Origin: Anodontia alba
Lineage: Eukaryota > Mollusca > Bivalvia > Lucinida > Lucinidae
NCBI GenBank assembly: GCA_964016985.1
Contig: OZ024825.1
Span: 4,954,056-5,018,055 of the forward strand
Reading direction: 5' to 3'
DNA: 64,000 nucleotides
This document shows positions 27,701 through 31,800 of this stretch, piece by piece. The stretch's first letter is position 1, and each line of letters begins with the position of its first letter. Under the pieces are notes generated by a model. It worked only from the letters and a program-made list of their open reading frames with translations. It ran no database searches and was not told the origin of the DNA. The translations under genes were made by a program, and so were the position numbers.

Positions 27701-27874
27701 TTTCTATGTTTCATTATATTTAATTCATCTCTGTTTACACTGAATAATGGAGTACATGTAGATACAACAAACAGTGACAAGTCCACTTGGTTCTGATATT
27801 AAGAACTGATTCTTTAACCTGTCTGAGCCTTTCATCACAGACTTTGACTTTATTCGAAAAGGTTTTTTAAACAT
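516..27874 (-). CDS. EIF2D: EIF2D (ligatin) gene, 5' part, exons 1-6
   Basis: Six exons on the minus strand join without a phase conflict: 27874-27819, 22291-22095, 18686-18603, 5554-5452, 2722-2615 and 702-516 (735 nt, 245 codons). eIF2D delivers initiator and other tRNAs to the 40S subunit independently of GTP and helps recycle post-termination 40S complexes in the cytoplasm. The visible protein starts MFKKPFRIKSKSVMKGSDR, the family's conserved N-terminus. It continues through the MCT1-like domain (about residues 1-85), the VYLLWRYPEL segment and the PUA region with SVSLVGNR (about 95-183), then an acidic linker (184-245). The winged-helix/SWIB and SUI1 domains, about 330 more residues in the family, must lie left of the window. 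All six junctions have AG acceptors and GT donors. Assignment rests on remembered family similarity, supported by six consecutive in-phase exons. Confidence 0.93.
724..928. mobile_element. MITE, TGTCCTAAAATTT ends
   Basis: Non-coding element of about 205 bp bounded by inverted TGTCCTAAAATTT / AAATTTTAGGACA. The centre is a partial palindrome around CAAACAGTGTAGAC...GTCTACACTGTTTG. Related copies lie at 4450-4655 and 17385-17500. Inserted in EIF2D intron 5, about 20 bp upstream of exon 6. Confidence 0.6.
1519..1793. mobile_element. MITE family B (~275 bp, palindromic core)
   Basis: Ends are inverted CATTATGAAAACATGCCTAT / ATAGGCATGTTTTCATAATG. The core is a near-perfect palindrome around GTGGGTACTCGTTTGAACCG. 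It is one of seven copies in the window (also near 2935, 16611, 17764, 33893, 35329 and 48120). No ORF; presumably a non-autonomous DNA transposon. Confidence 0.75.
2110..2302. mobile_element. MITE family C (left arm deleted)
   Basis: Contains the family C signature: CTTATTTCTC, a GAGGCACTTCTAATGAGTACCCACAAC half-core, then GAGAAATAAGAAAAGTAT and a CTTATCTATAGCTATG end. The left half of the core palindrome is missing, so this copy is internally deleted. Borders are approximate. Confidence 0.55.
2309..2392 (+). pseudogene. LINE reverse transcriptase C-terminal fragment
   Basis: The plus strand encodes EYYASVWNPNTAQSKKVEMVQRRAAW, a motif near the C-terminus of CR1/Jockey-type non-LTR polyproteins (the A-V-W-P-T-A...LE-VQRRAAR segment). 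It stops where a family A MITE begins (2391). Short relic, 5' and 3' truncated. Confidence 0.6.
2391..2490. mobile_element. truncated MITE family A
   Basis: Begins with GGGCCCAGTTGTTCAAAAC followed by the family A left arm (CGAGTGATACGCAAATAT, GCTGAAAAAATGTG). The right half is missing. It abuts a LINE fragment, so it may have inserted into it or truncated it. Confidence 0.6.
2615..2722 (-). CDS. EIF2D: EIF2D exon 5 (PUA region)
   Basis: Acceptor CTTACAG, donor GTAAGTATC. Its 108 nt encode (R)VCVAVGYTLISGSDMIDVGMEGKVIRILHFYGDLL(W), which lines up with the vertebrate eIF2D stretch APVAIGVAAMSTAEM...VLHTYQDHLW. It starts with the third base of the split Arg codon from exon 4 and ends with the first two bases of a Trp codon. 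This is the end of the PUA fold. Confidence 0.92.
2935..3208. mobile_element. MITE family B
   Basis: Left end CATTACGAAAACACGCCTAT, right end ATATAGGCATGTTCCC. The core palindrome (GTGGGTACTCGTTAGAACCG / CGGTTCTAACAAGTACCCAC) is nearly perfect. The right terminus has diverged. Confidence 0.7.
3330..3720. repeat. dispersed repeat, two diverged copies
   Basis: The stretch TTCCTCTTGGTGTCTG.GAAGGG.T.....TTGTG.TTGTGGCACTCC.TGGACTTTTC occurs twice (3346-3410 and 3652-3715). Related pieces lie near 1190, 1485, 5370, 9780 and, inverted, near 22550, 35700 and 37170. Origin unknown; no coding potential seen. Confidence 0.5.
3872..4229. mobile_element. pogo/Tigger-like MITE with TA duplication
   Basis: Flanked by TA on both sides. 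The inverted ends CAGTCAAACCTC and GAGGTTTGACTG are the kind seen in pogo/Tigger-type Tc1-mariner elements. Subterminal GGCTC.AAC/GTTGGAGCC blocks are inverted too. The middle (4026-4090) holds a palindrome, GTACTCATTAGAATCACCTC and its inverse, resembling the core of families B and C. Confidence 0.7.
4450..4655. mobile_element. MITE, second copy of the TGTCCTAAAATTT type
   Basis: Bounded by TATCCTAAAATTT and AAATTTTAGGACA. The interior contains GCAAACAGTATAGACC...GGTCTATACTGTTTGC as an inverted pair. About 205 bp, matching the copy at 724-928. Confidence 0.6.
4660..5100. other. EIF2D intron 4, no recognisable element
   Basis: AT-rich intronic sequence with a partial inverted pair (AGTCTGATAAAAATCTTCA and TGAAGATTCTGATCAGACT near 4758 and 4825), possibly another decayed MITE. 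Nothing coding was seen on either strand. Confidence 0.4.
5108..5352. mobile_element. MITE family A (complete, 245 bp)
   Basis: Complete family A copy. Termini are GGGCCCAGTTGTTCAAAGC and GCTTTGAACAACTGGGCCC. Subterminal inverted TAACGA blocks flank a central palindrome, AGTAGCTTTTGCA|TGCAAAAGCTACT, between AAAAAATGTG and CACATTTTTT. No ORF. Eight full or partial copies occur in the window. Confidence 0.8.
5452..5554 (-). CDS. EIF2D: EIF2D exon 4 (start of PUA region)
   Basis: Acceptor TTTTGCAG, donor GTGGGTAAAG. Two bases complete a Glu codon begun in exon 3. The exon then encodes ISSSDIIVRSEKDAENLKRVENGNTCSVSLVGNR, the last nine residues being the conserved C-(A/S)-(I/V)-SLVGNR block of eIF2D. 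It ends two bases into Arg, matching exon 5. No stand-alone ORF would have revealed it, but homology and phase both support it. Confidence 0.9.
5560..6630. other. EIF2D intron 3, distal part, nothing identified
   Basis: AT-rich sequence with a C-rich run near 5910-5935. No coding similarity, RNA gene or clear repeat border was seen here. Confidence 0.4.
6632..6875. mobile_element. MITE family A (complete)
   Basis: Termini GGGTCCAGTTGTTCAAAGC and TTTGAACAACCGGGCCC. The central palindrome GTAGCTTTTGCAGTGCAAAAGCTAC is intact. Same organisation as the copy at 5108. Confidence 0.8.
7550..7740. mobile_element. MITE family D (hairpin, GCAAATTGTC core)
   Basis: Hairpin element with core CATGCAAATTGTC|GACAATTTGCATG. 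Outer arms are TTTTCTT...CCCAGGAAACAG and its inverse CTGTTTTCTGAGAAAAATAAGAAAA, and the ends read AGCACTCTCGGTAAAATTTTCAGCAGA. Further copies at 21640, 24345, 53729 and 55255. Non-coding. Confidence 0.65.
7745..8630. other. EIF2D intron 3, no recognisable element
   Basis: AT-rich sequence. Open frames here are low-complexity (Lys/Phe-rich) and look like chance. Nothing further could be supported. Confidence 0.35.
8635..8932 (-). CDS. RRM-encoding exon nested in EIF2D intron 3
   Basis: After a good acceptor (AAATTTACAG) the minus strand is open for 98 codons to a TGA at 8637-8635. It begins (R)YAIVDFVSEEEAEQCIRDIN and continues GERFGGRELEVRFGNK. This is the second half of an RNA-recognition motif: the beta-3 RNP1-like strand YAIVDFV, helix 2, and the GRELEV beta-4 strand. 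The tail (KRSGLECLEPEDDPG...) has a Cys pair CDIC. The first half (RNP2) is not in this exon. The exon cannot join EIF2D exon 3 or 4 in frame, so I infer a nested same-strand gene or its relic. Whether it ends at the stop or splices earlier (for example at CCAG|GTATTAC, 8783-8782) is unclear. The family member is not recognised. Confidence 0.6.
9466..9695. mobile_element. piggyBac-like MITE (one end decayed)
   Basis: Left end TTAACCCATTG and right end CAATGGGTAAAG form short inverted repeats. The interior holds the GTGCAGACCCTGATCAGAC...GTCTGATAAGGGTCTCCACTG partial palindrome. It matches the better preserved copy at 10643-10870, but the right TTAA has become GTAA. Confidence 0.6.
9899..10110. 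mobile_element. MITE family A, reversed and truncated
   Basis: Starts CCCAGTTGTTCAAAGCATCG (the right end of the family, reversed). The core AAAAAATGTG...CACATTTTTTCAGC is present, but the other terminus fades after AAGTACATTTTAAC. Confidence 0.65.
10285..10490. mobile_element. MITE family C (complete)
   Basis: Core palindrome GTGGGTACTCATTAGAAGC / GCTTCTAATGAGTACCCAC, flanked by TTCTTACTTCTCCACAAAAAC and its inverse. Outer ends are TAGTTAAGGCGC... and ...CTTATCTAGACCTATG. No ORF. Borders approximate. Confidence 0.65.
10643..10870. mobile_element. piggyBac-like MITE with TTAA on both sides
   Basis: TTAA at 10643-10646 and 10867-10870 brackets a 220-bp element starting CCCATTAAAG and ending CTACAAAGGG. 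TTAA targets and CCC/GGG termini are the hallmark of piggyBac-type insertion. Interior partial palindrome GCAGACCCAGATCAGAC/GTCTGACCAGGGTCTCCAC. Confidence 0.65.
11280..11570 (-). mobile_element. tRNA-derived SINE, degraded copy
   Basis: Same body as the intact SINE at 12654-12959: GTCATGTCGAGCGCGGTCAG, TAACCACACGTTTACTGGGC, CCACGAAAGAATGTTGCCGAC. The tRNA-like head is interrupted by a run of G and then lost. The tail, on the left, reads TTGTTTGTGTTGAGGTTTT. Oriented minus. Confidence 0.75.
11585..11646. repeat. (CT)n microsatellite
   Basis: About 60 bp of CTCTCT with a few GT interruptions. Confidence 0.9.
11648..12165. repeat. tandem array, ~170-bp unit, three copies
   Basis: Three successive units begin AATGGGAGGATAACCCCAAAA-like sequence (11648, about 11832 and 12004). 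Each contains CATGTA...AAGTATGCATAGTTT, AAATGATC and CTAGGAGGAG.TG. and ends in an A-rich linker. A fourth degraded unit reappears at 13540-13670 beyond another array, so the two arrays are nested or jointly amplified. Confidence 0.8.
12175..13460. repeat. tandem array, ~150-bp unit, split by a SINE
   Basis: Diverged units share AGCGGAGCAGAACCATTTTAGC, TTTTGGTAGAGGGTCACC, GTGAAATTATTTTGAAATC and GGCC.AGGAGGAGATGTC, then TTTTCTATTTTTAGCTCTGG. About seven units are visible (repeat starts near 12300, 12430, 12590, 13040, 13190 and 13330). The SINE at 12654-12959 sits inside one unit. Apparent ORFs across it are repeat translations. Confidence 0.8.
12654..12959 (-). mobile_element. tRNA-derived SINE with 11-bp target duplication
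   Basis: Read on the minus strand, the element begins with a tRNA-like head containing an A-box (TGGCTCAGTTGG) and B-box (GGTTCAACCC). A body of about 200 bp and a TTTTACGG-type 3' end follow. The direct repeat AATTATTTTGA lies on both sides (12643-12653 and 12960-12970). The tRNA head includes a 3' half with CCGAGGTCGGCA pairing to the start. It resembles bivalve SINEs such as RUDI, but I cannot confirm the family. Confidence 0.85.
13788..13870. mobile_element. fragment of piggyBac-like MITE
   Basis: CCCATTTAAGCCTAGTGTCCC.TAAAAGGGA..TTGGCAAACAG..., then ATCAGGGTCTACACTGTTTGC, matches the left half and centre of the element at 10643. The right end was not found. Confidence 0.5.
13960..14945. 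repeat. tandem array, ~163-bp unit, six copies
   Basis: Units share CCAAGGGAAATAACTCAAAA, AGTATAAATGCAAGAGTTATGG, CTAATGTTGATTGATATTTA, TGAAGTTT..TGAAGATA.CTTGAA and AAGTTATAGAGCGGACA. Copies begin near 14000, 14158, 14319, 14466, 14617 and 14768. Such degenerate minisatellites are often parts of transposons in molluscs; no protein is encoded. Confidence 0.85.
15124..15188 (-). CDS. possible small exon of the nested RRM gene
   Basis: Bounded by an AATCAG acceptor and GTACGACA donor on the minus strand, and not part of an obvious repeat. In one frame (LSQWKYYTWKC...FLIEHN, ending two bases into a codon) it joins in phase to the RRM exon at 8932. In a second open frame (AEPVEVLHVEMHIFNLPY...) it would follow EIF2D exon 3 but could not join exon 4. 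Neither translation is recognised. A chance open stretch remains possible. Confidence 0.3.
15826..15950. mobile_element. fragment of the CTCTTTATAACAC repeat family
   Basis: ACTACAACCTCTTTATAACACGGTTCGTTATAAC... resembles the end of the hairpin element at 55438-55655. The other end is missing. Confidence 0.45.
16611..16890. mobile_element. MITE family B
   Basis: Left end CATTACAAAAACATGCCTAT, right end ATATAGGCATGTTTTCGTGATG. Core palindrome around GAACTGCCTCAGTGAGGCAGTTC. Inserted in a tandem repeat unit. Confidence 0.75.
17385..17500. mobile_element. short MITE remnant (TGTCCTAAAATTT type)
   Basis: Contains GGTAAACAGCATAGACTTGGGTCTGTACTGTTTGC, the core of the elements at 724 and 4450. The right end is decayed. 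Confidence 0.4.
17764..17992. mobile_element. MITE family B, reversed, internal deletion
   Basis: Starts CATCACGAAAACACACCTATA and ends AATAGGCATCTTTTAGTAAT. One arm of the core palindrome is missing (only GGCAGTTCTAATGAGTACCC remains). Confidence 0.65.
18485..18550. repeat. near-perfect hairpin, 28-bp arms
   Basis: GGACAGCAAAGGCCCTGATC, then AGACTGCATGGATGCGTAGTCT, then GATCAGGGCCTTTGCTGTCC. Same AGACCCTGATCAGAC theme as the other hairpin MITEs, 50-60 bp from EIF2D exon 3. Confidence 0.7.
18603..18686 (-). CDS. EIF2D: EIF2D exon 3 (YLLWRYPEL segment)
   Basis: Acceptor GTTTTCAG, donor GTAATC. With the leftover G from exon 2 it encodes VYLLWRYPELVYRFSIQPPV and then FEKLAKKP, equivalent to VYTLWSYPDLLPTF...LEKL of vertebrate eIF2D. 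It ends one base into the next codon, which exon 4 completes. Confidence 0.93.
18763..18999 (-). mobile_element. tRNA-derived SINE with short target duplication
   Basis: On the minus strand the head reads CCCCGTAGCCTAGTGGATAA (A-box) with B-box GGTTCGAGCC. A body with GGTTTTTCTCCGGGTACTCC follows, and then the tail GGGCCGTTAAACCCAAATC and an A-run. CGTGGTAT flanks it (18755-18762 and 19000-19007). It lies about 75 bp upstream of EIF2D exon 3, in the intron. Confidence 0.85.
19010..19710. other. EIF2D intron 2, nothing identified
   Basis: T-rich sequence followed by unique-looking sequence. The open frame near 19000-19270 has no recognisable motif. Confidence 0.35.
19720..21190. repeat. tandem array, ~150-bp unit, about nine copies
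   Basis: Units share TCAGGTAATCTACACATCATCC, CAATCAGCATATTAAATTTCAAG, ACCCTAGCTTAAATAC, TTTTTGAGATATCTTGCTGA, AAGGTCAAAATGCCCAGAAC and GGGCCATAA. Copies recur from about 19850 to 21180. No coding potential. Confidence 0.85.
21190..21600. repeat. related tandem repeat, two to three copies
   Basis: Units contain GGGGC.TAACTCT.AA..TGTAAATATGC.GGACAAGA, GGTCAGCTATTTTTTT, GGAACCCATA.A and CCCTAGCATG. The stretch ends with ACAGACTGAAGGACAGATGGAC, a tail often seen on mollusc minisatellites. It continues directly from the preceding array. Confidence 0.75.
21640..21840. mobile_element. MITE family D
   Basis: AATTTCAGCAAAACATTTTGAAATAG...CAGAAAACAGGATTTG / CAAGTCCTATTTTCTGAGAAAATGAGAAAAGTAT. The core is interrupted (GATGACTCTCGGTAAGAG). 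Diverged copy. Confidence 0.5.
22095..22291 (-). CDS. EIF2D: EIF2D exon 2 (MCT1-like domain)
   Basis: Acceptor CATTTCAG, donor GTACTTCC. The first base completes Arg of exon 1 (GSDR). The exon encodes KKLRAELGKTYPELNAEACN and continues to KKEVTVMKVHTDGEEDVFIY then FKIHKQDILYPS, matching the RRKLRADVTTAFP...LYPT region of eIF2D across the whole exon. Longest EIF2D exon in the window. Confidence 0.95.
22318..22515. mobile_element. MITE family C
   Basis: TAGCTCCAGATAAG end, TTCTTATATCTCCACTAAAACAC, core CATGTACTCATGAAAATCAC / GTGCTTCTAATGAGTACCC, then GTGGAGAAATTAGAAAAATAT and a GAGCTATGG end. It lies 30 bp from the EIF2D exon 2 acceptor, overlapping the likely branch-point region. Confidence 0.6.
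22716..22955. mobile_element. MITE family A (complete, diverged)
   Basis: GGGCCCAGTTGTTCAAAGC at the left and TTTTGAACAACTGGGCCC at the right. Centre AAAAAATGTGAGTAG...CTACTCACATTTTTT. Confidence 0.75.
22972..23112. mobile_element. imperfect hairpin element, GTATCCAAACAAA ends
   Basis: GTATCCAAACAAAACTGTATAGATTATAT at the left is inverted as ATATAATCTATGTATATTTGTTTGGATAC at the right (compared in pieces). Non-coding. The arms resemble the centre of the elements at 55438 and 58760. Confidence 0.6.
23184..23382. mobile_element. piggyBac-like MITE, TTAA flanked
   Basis: TTAA on both sides of CCCTTGTCATGCTGAA...TTCAGCAGGACAAGGG. The interior has GGCAAACAGTGCAAATCCAG / TCTACACTGTTTGC. A second copy lies at 59910-60123. 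Confidence 0.75.
23561..23576. repeat. short (GT)n microsatellite
   Basis: About eight GT repeats. Confidence 0.8.
24345..24515. mobile_element. MITE family D (long-stem copy)
   Basis: Core ATTTCATGTCAATGAAGACAATTTGCATGAAAT with arms TTTCTTATTTTTTCTCAGAAAACAGG and its inverse. Best stem of the family in this window. Confidence 0.6.
24550..25430 (-). pseudogene. non-LTR retrotransposon 3' fragment (RT C-terminal)
   Basis: Minus-strand frames read, from high to low coordinates, MEKKGLRVNAGKTKIMICR (RT thumb region), LPRLQRNDRAMIRQICNVRL, GIDDLDLILKERRLRWYGHL and RGPGRPKMTWKQLTERDCRE, ending near ASQLYGRGPTDVDVAPVPA. These are the conserved C-terminal blocks of bivalve LINE ORF2 proteins. Several frameshifts break it and the RT catalytic core is missing: the right end stops in a partial family D MITE end at about 25425-25465. 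Lies in EIF2D intron 1. Confidence 0.8.
25698..27172. mobile_element. ~1.5-kb element with ~80-bp inverted ends (GGCCAGCCAAAT)
   Basis: The left end repeats GACAATTTGGCC (AATTTGGCCTAGGACAATTTG, GGCCAGCCAAATGCTTTGGTAG). The right end at 27090-27172 carries the inverse (GGCTGGCCAAATTATCCTAG, GCCAAATTGTTTGATGGCC). Inside are two diverged copies of TTTTGTCTGTCATTTCT.GGCTTTGATG and AT-rich sequence, but no transposase. I infer a non-autonomous DNA transposon. The related LINE 3' tail AGAATAGAATTTATTTCAAA at 26060-26110 is probably a later insertion. Confidence 0.6.
26770..26830. repeat. A-rich low-complexity tract
   Basis: Runs of A with C interruptions, inside the inverted-end element. Confidence 0.7.
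27200..27810. other. EIF2D intron 1, proximal part
   Basis: Contains a dispersed-repeat piece near 27360-27485 (AAGAGGGTTCATCTTAGCTC on the minus strand, a common invertebrate repeat end). The rest has no recognised feature. Confidence 0.4.
27819..27874 (-). CDS. EIF2D: EIF2D exon 1 with start codon
   Basis: ATG at 27874-27872 begins MFKKPFRIKSKSVMKGSD and stops two bases into Arg at donor CAG|GTTAAAG. The N-terminus matches eIF2D of other animals almost residue by residue, and a strong phase match to exon 2 fixes the start. The 5' UTR and promoter should lie between here and about 28080. No TATA box was seen. Confidence 0.94.
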
Positions 27875-28175
27875 GTTTCTCCGTGCTACTTTCGGTTTTG
27901 ACTGCGTGCCAGACGAGCTATTGTCTTTTTGGTCGTGCCAAGATACAGGATACATCTATCGAATTTTCGGCCCACATAGGAGCACATACAGAGGCATGTA
28001 ATGGTAAGACAAAACACATAATCAAGGAAAGAGGTCCAAATGAAAGAACTTTAAAAAAATACCTTTTTTATAATCTACCCAGCGGGCACGCAAAGCCGAT
28101 CCACCACTGAATCAACATGCTGACGTTGGATCAACGCCGGCTCGACGCCCATCCAACGCTGCGCGCCGGCTGTGT

Positions 28176-28200
28176 AATAAAAAAAAAAAAAAAAAAAAGA
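28176..28200. repeat. poly(A) tract
   Basis: About 20 A residues followed by GAATAAAGAAAAG. It may be the tail of a retroposed sequence. The preceding 80 bp is unusually GC-rich (GCGCGCCGGC). Confidence 0.6.
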
Positions 28201-28631
28201 ATAAAGAAAAGATTTTAATATGTACCATGCACAAATTTATTTCAATAAGTCATCATCTTAACGAACTGCACAGACAGATGTATGTTTAATGCATCATCAA
28301 CGAACCATTTTAATGTTCTCTCCATGAAGCCCAACAGCAAGACTCTCTGGTGCATGTTCCTTTGACTCGAGTGCCCATTGAAAGCAACAGAACGAGACAG
28401 ACAAGAGCATACAGATTTGTTACCTGTAACATCAAAAACAACCTCATCCAGTTGGTTCGATGCACACAATAAATAAATACCAGGCACCCAAAGTAGTCCA
28501 CTGCGTGCCAGTATGCATCATCGTCGAACCATCAATAAAGATGCATGTACATGTGCATTCAGCCGCTCGACAGTGGATTCAGTAAAAAGTTATGTGTCCT
28601 CTAGAAACAGATAATTTCATAAATGACAGGG

Positions 28632-28858
28632 TGTGAAGTATTTACCATTACCAAATATACACCTGCTTACTCATCGCAGCAGCAGTCACATGTTTAGATA
28701 TATTAAAATAGTTTGTGCCTCTCAGATAGCATCATTCGCGCTAGACTTTTTACACTGTATGTTTGTTGCATGTTAGTTCTCATATAGTCGTAGTTAATAA
28801 ATATAGAACTTGAGTCTGGACTTGTGAGTTATTAAAATATAATAACACAAACATTACA
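28632..28858 (+). repeat. 5' LTR
   Basis: Starts TGTGAAGTATTTACC and ends ACAAACATTACA (TG..CA). It carries an AATAAA at 28796-28801, suggesting a polyadenylation signal. No difference from the 3' LTR was seen. Confidence 0.95.
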
Positions 28859-28872
28859 TGGTGTTAGAATAA
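28859..28872 (+). promoter_or_regulatory. primer binding site
   Basis: TGGTGTTAGAA immediately follows the LTR's CA. TGG would pair with a tRNA CCA end, and TGGTGT.AGAA resembles the tRNA-Leu-type sites of related elements. It ends a few bases before the Gag-Pol ATG. Confidence 0.65.
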
Positions 28873-28874
28873 AT

Positions 28875-31800
28875 ATGGATAAATATACGACTGGAGCTCT
28901 TCCTTCTATGGACTGGGAAAAGCAGGACTTGGAACAAAGCTGGAAAAGTTTCAAACAGCATGTTCAGTTTATGTTCGACGGTCCTCTAAAAAAGAAAGAC
29001 GAGGAAGAAAAATGCGCTTTCTTAATGTTGTGGGTTGGAGAAAAGGGAAGAAGCCTATTTCAGACTTGGAATTTATCTGCAGACCAGAAGAAAAAACTTG
29101 AGAACTACTACAATGGATTTGAAGCCTATGTTAAACCTACTTCAAATACCATCTACAACAGATACAAGTTTCAAAGTCGAGTGCAGAATCAGGACGAGAC
29201 ATTTGAGCAATTTGTTACAGAATTGCAACTGCTCGTGAAAGATTGTGATTATGACAAAGCAGATGAAATGGTCCGGGACAGAATTGTGACAGGTGTGAAA
29301 AACTCAAAAATCCGAGCGAAGCTGCTTAATGAAGGATCAAAATTAACATTGACCAAAACGCTTGAATTAGCAAGGACACATAAATTGTCACATTCACAAT
29401 GTAGTGCAATGGAGGACAAACCAGTGAATGCTGTAAAACAGAAACATAAATCAAATTACAGCAAGTATGACAAGCAGAAAACAGTAGCTAAGGCTGAAAA
29501 ACAATCTTGTGGTAAATGTGGATATGAGCATGGAAAATTGCAATGTCCCGCATACGGAAAACGCTGTTCCAGGTGCAAACGTTTCAATCATTTCCAGAAA
29601 ATGTGTAAAACTCCACTTTCGTCCAGTTCAAAATCAAAGAAAAAACGTGTCAACGCAGTAGAAGATTCGAGTGAAAGCAGTGACAATGAGCTTTATGCCG
29701 GAATGATTAATGACCTGCCATTAAATTCCGTAAATCCGTTAAATGATGAATGGACTGTAAATTCTAAAATAAATGACAAATCAGTCAATTTTCAGATAGA
29801 TACTGGTGCAAGATGCAACGTTATGTCACAGGATACTTTTCGTTCATTTGGAATAAAAACTGCACTGAAACCAACATCTACAAAGCTGACGTCATTCAGT
29901 GGACATAAATTAAAACCAGCTGGTATGGTACAGTTGCCGTGCAAAATTCAAGGTAACAATTTTGACATTGATTTTTACATAGTAGATTCATCTGTGCCGT
30001 CTGTTCTTGGTGGTTCCACTTGCCGAGAAATTGGACTTATTCAACGATTGTATAATGTTCACATAAATGAAGTACCAAAGGAAAAAGACTTGCCACAAGA
30101 CATTAATTCGTCATACAGGGATCTGTTTGAGGGTCTGGGTTGCATGCCAGACACTTATTCAATACAAGTAGATCCGTCAGTGAAACCCGTCGTCCATCCA
30201 CCCAGAAAAGTTCCGATTTCTATGAAAGATAAAGTAAAAAAGGAATTATTACGTATGGAATCCGAGGGTGTAATTAAGAAACAAACCGAACCTACGGACT
30301 GGGTAAACAGTATGGTGGTTGTTCCCAAACCTAACGGAAAGGTTCGAATCTGTATAGACCCCCGCGATCTTAACAAAGCTGTGTTAAGAGAACACTATCC
30401 AATGAAAACAATAGAGGATATTTTGCTGGAAATACCGGAAGCAAAGGTTTTTTCGAAATTAGATGCCGTTTCCGGATACTGGCAGATTAAACTTAGTCCA
30501 GAAAGCCAGAAACTCTGTACGTTCAATACGCCCCTGGGCAGATATTCTTTCACAAGATTACCATACGGATTAAAATCTGCAGGAGAGGTGTATCAAAGAT
30601 CTGTTTCGAACATGGTCCAGGATATTGAAGGATGCGAGGCAATAGTCGATGATATTTTGATTTGGGGAAAGGACACCGTAGAACACGACAAAAGGCTAAG
30701 ACTGGTACTTGACCGAATACGTGAATATAACATGAAGTTAAACAGGGACAAATGCAAATTTCGTAAAAGCAGTATTTCCTATGTTGGACACGTTCTGACC
30801 GGTTTAGGCTGCAAACCCGATCCAGAAAAAGTTCGAGCTGTCAAGGAAATGCCGCCACCGACGAACGTAAAAGAGCTGCAAACGTTATTGGGTTTTGTCC
30901 AATATTTAGCCAAATTTATAGCCAACATGTCAGACATTACAGCACCACTCAGACAATTGCTTGAGAAAGACATCCAGTGGCACTGGGATTTAGAACAACA
31001 ATCAGCGTTTGATCTGCTGAAGGACAAAGTGACAAATGCTCCTGTATTACGATTTTACGATCCTAAGAAACAGCTGGTATTATCAGTTGATGCAAGTTCA
31101 AAAGGTCTTGGAAGTGTGTTACTCCAGGAAGGTCAACCAATAGCGTACGCGTCTCGTGCATTGACAAAGTCTCAACAAAATTATGTGCAACTAGAAAAAG
31201 AGACATTAGCGATCACATTTGGATGTAGGAAGTTCCATCAGTATGTTTACGGAAGAGAAGTTATTGTAGAAAGTGACCAGAAACCATTACAGGCTATATT
31301 CTCCAAGCCATTATTCAAATCACCTTTAAGATTACAAAGACTATTACTTGATCTTCAGAAATATGATCTAAAAGTGATATATAAACCAGGAAAATCATTA
31401 TTTTTAGCCGATCATCTCAGTAGAGCTTACTTGAATGAATCAAAGGAAGATTTGATTTCTGACTCTGAGTTAAGCGTAAATTACCTGACATACTTACCTG
31501 TATCCAAAGACAATCAACTGAAAATCAAACAAGCGACAAAACAAGACAATGAAATGCAAATTTTGAGAGATATTGTTCTCAAAGGATGGCCACAGCGAAG
31601 AGCCCAAGTTCCGCCAGAAATAAGGCCTTACTGGAATTTTCGCGATGAAATAACTTTCGTAGAAGAAATGTTATTCAAAGGTCAAAAGTTGATAGTACCA
31701 AAATCATTAAGGAAAGAAATGCTGGCTATCATTCATGAATCGCATTTGGGAATAAACAAATGTAAGTCGCGTGCCAGAGACTCATTATTTTGGATAGGTA

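Noticed and set aside
28242..28501. Overlapping 81- and 63-codon minus-strand frames between EIF2D and the LTR element
   Set aside because: No recognisable domain, two frames open at once and no splice or promoter context; treated as chance.
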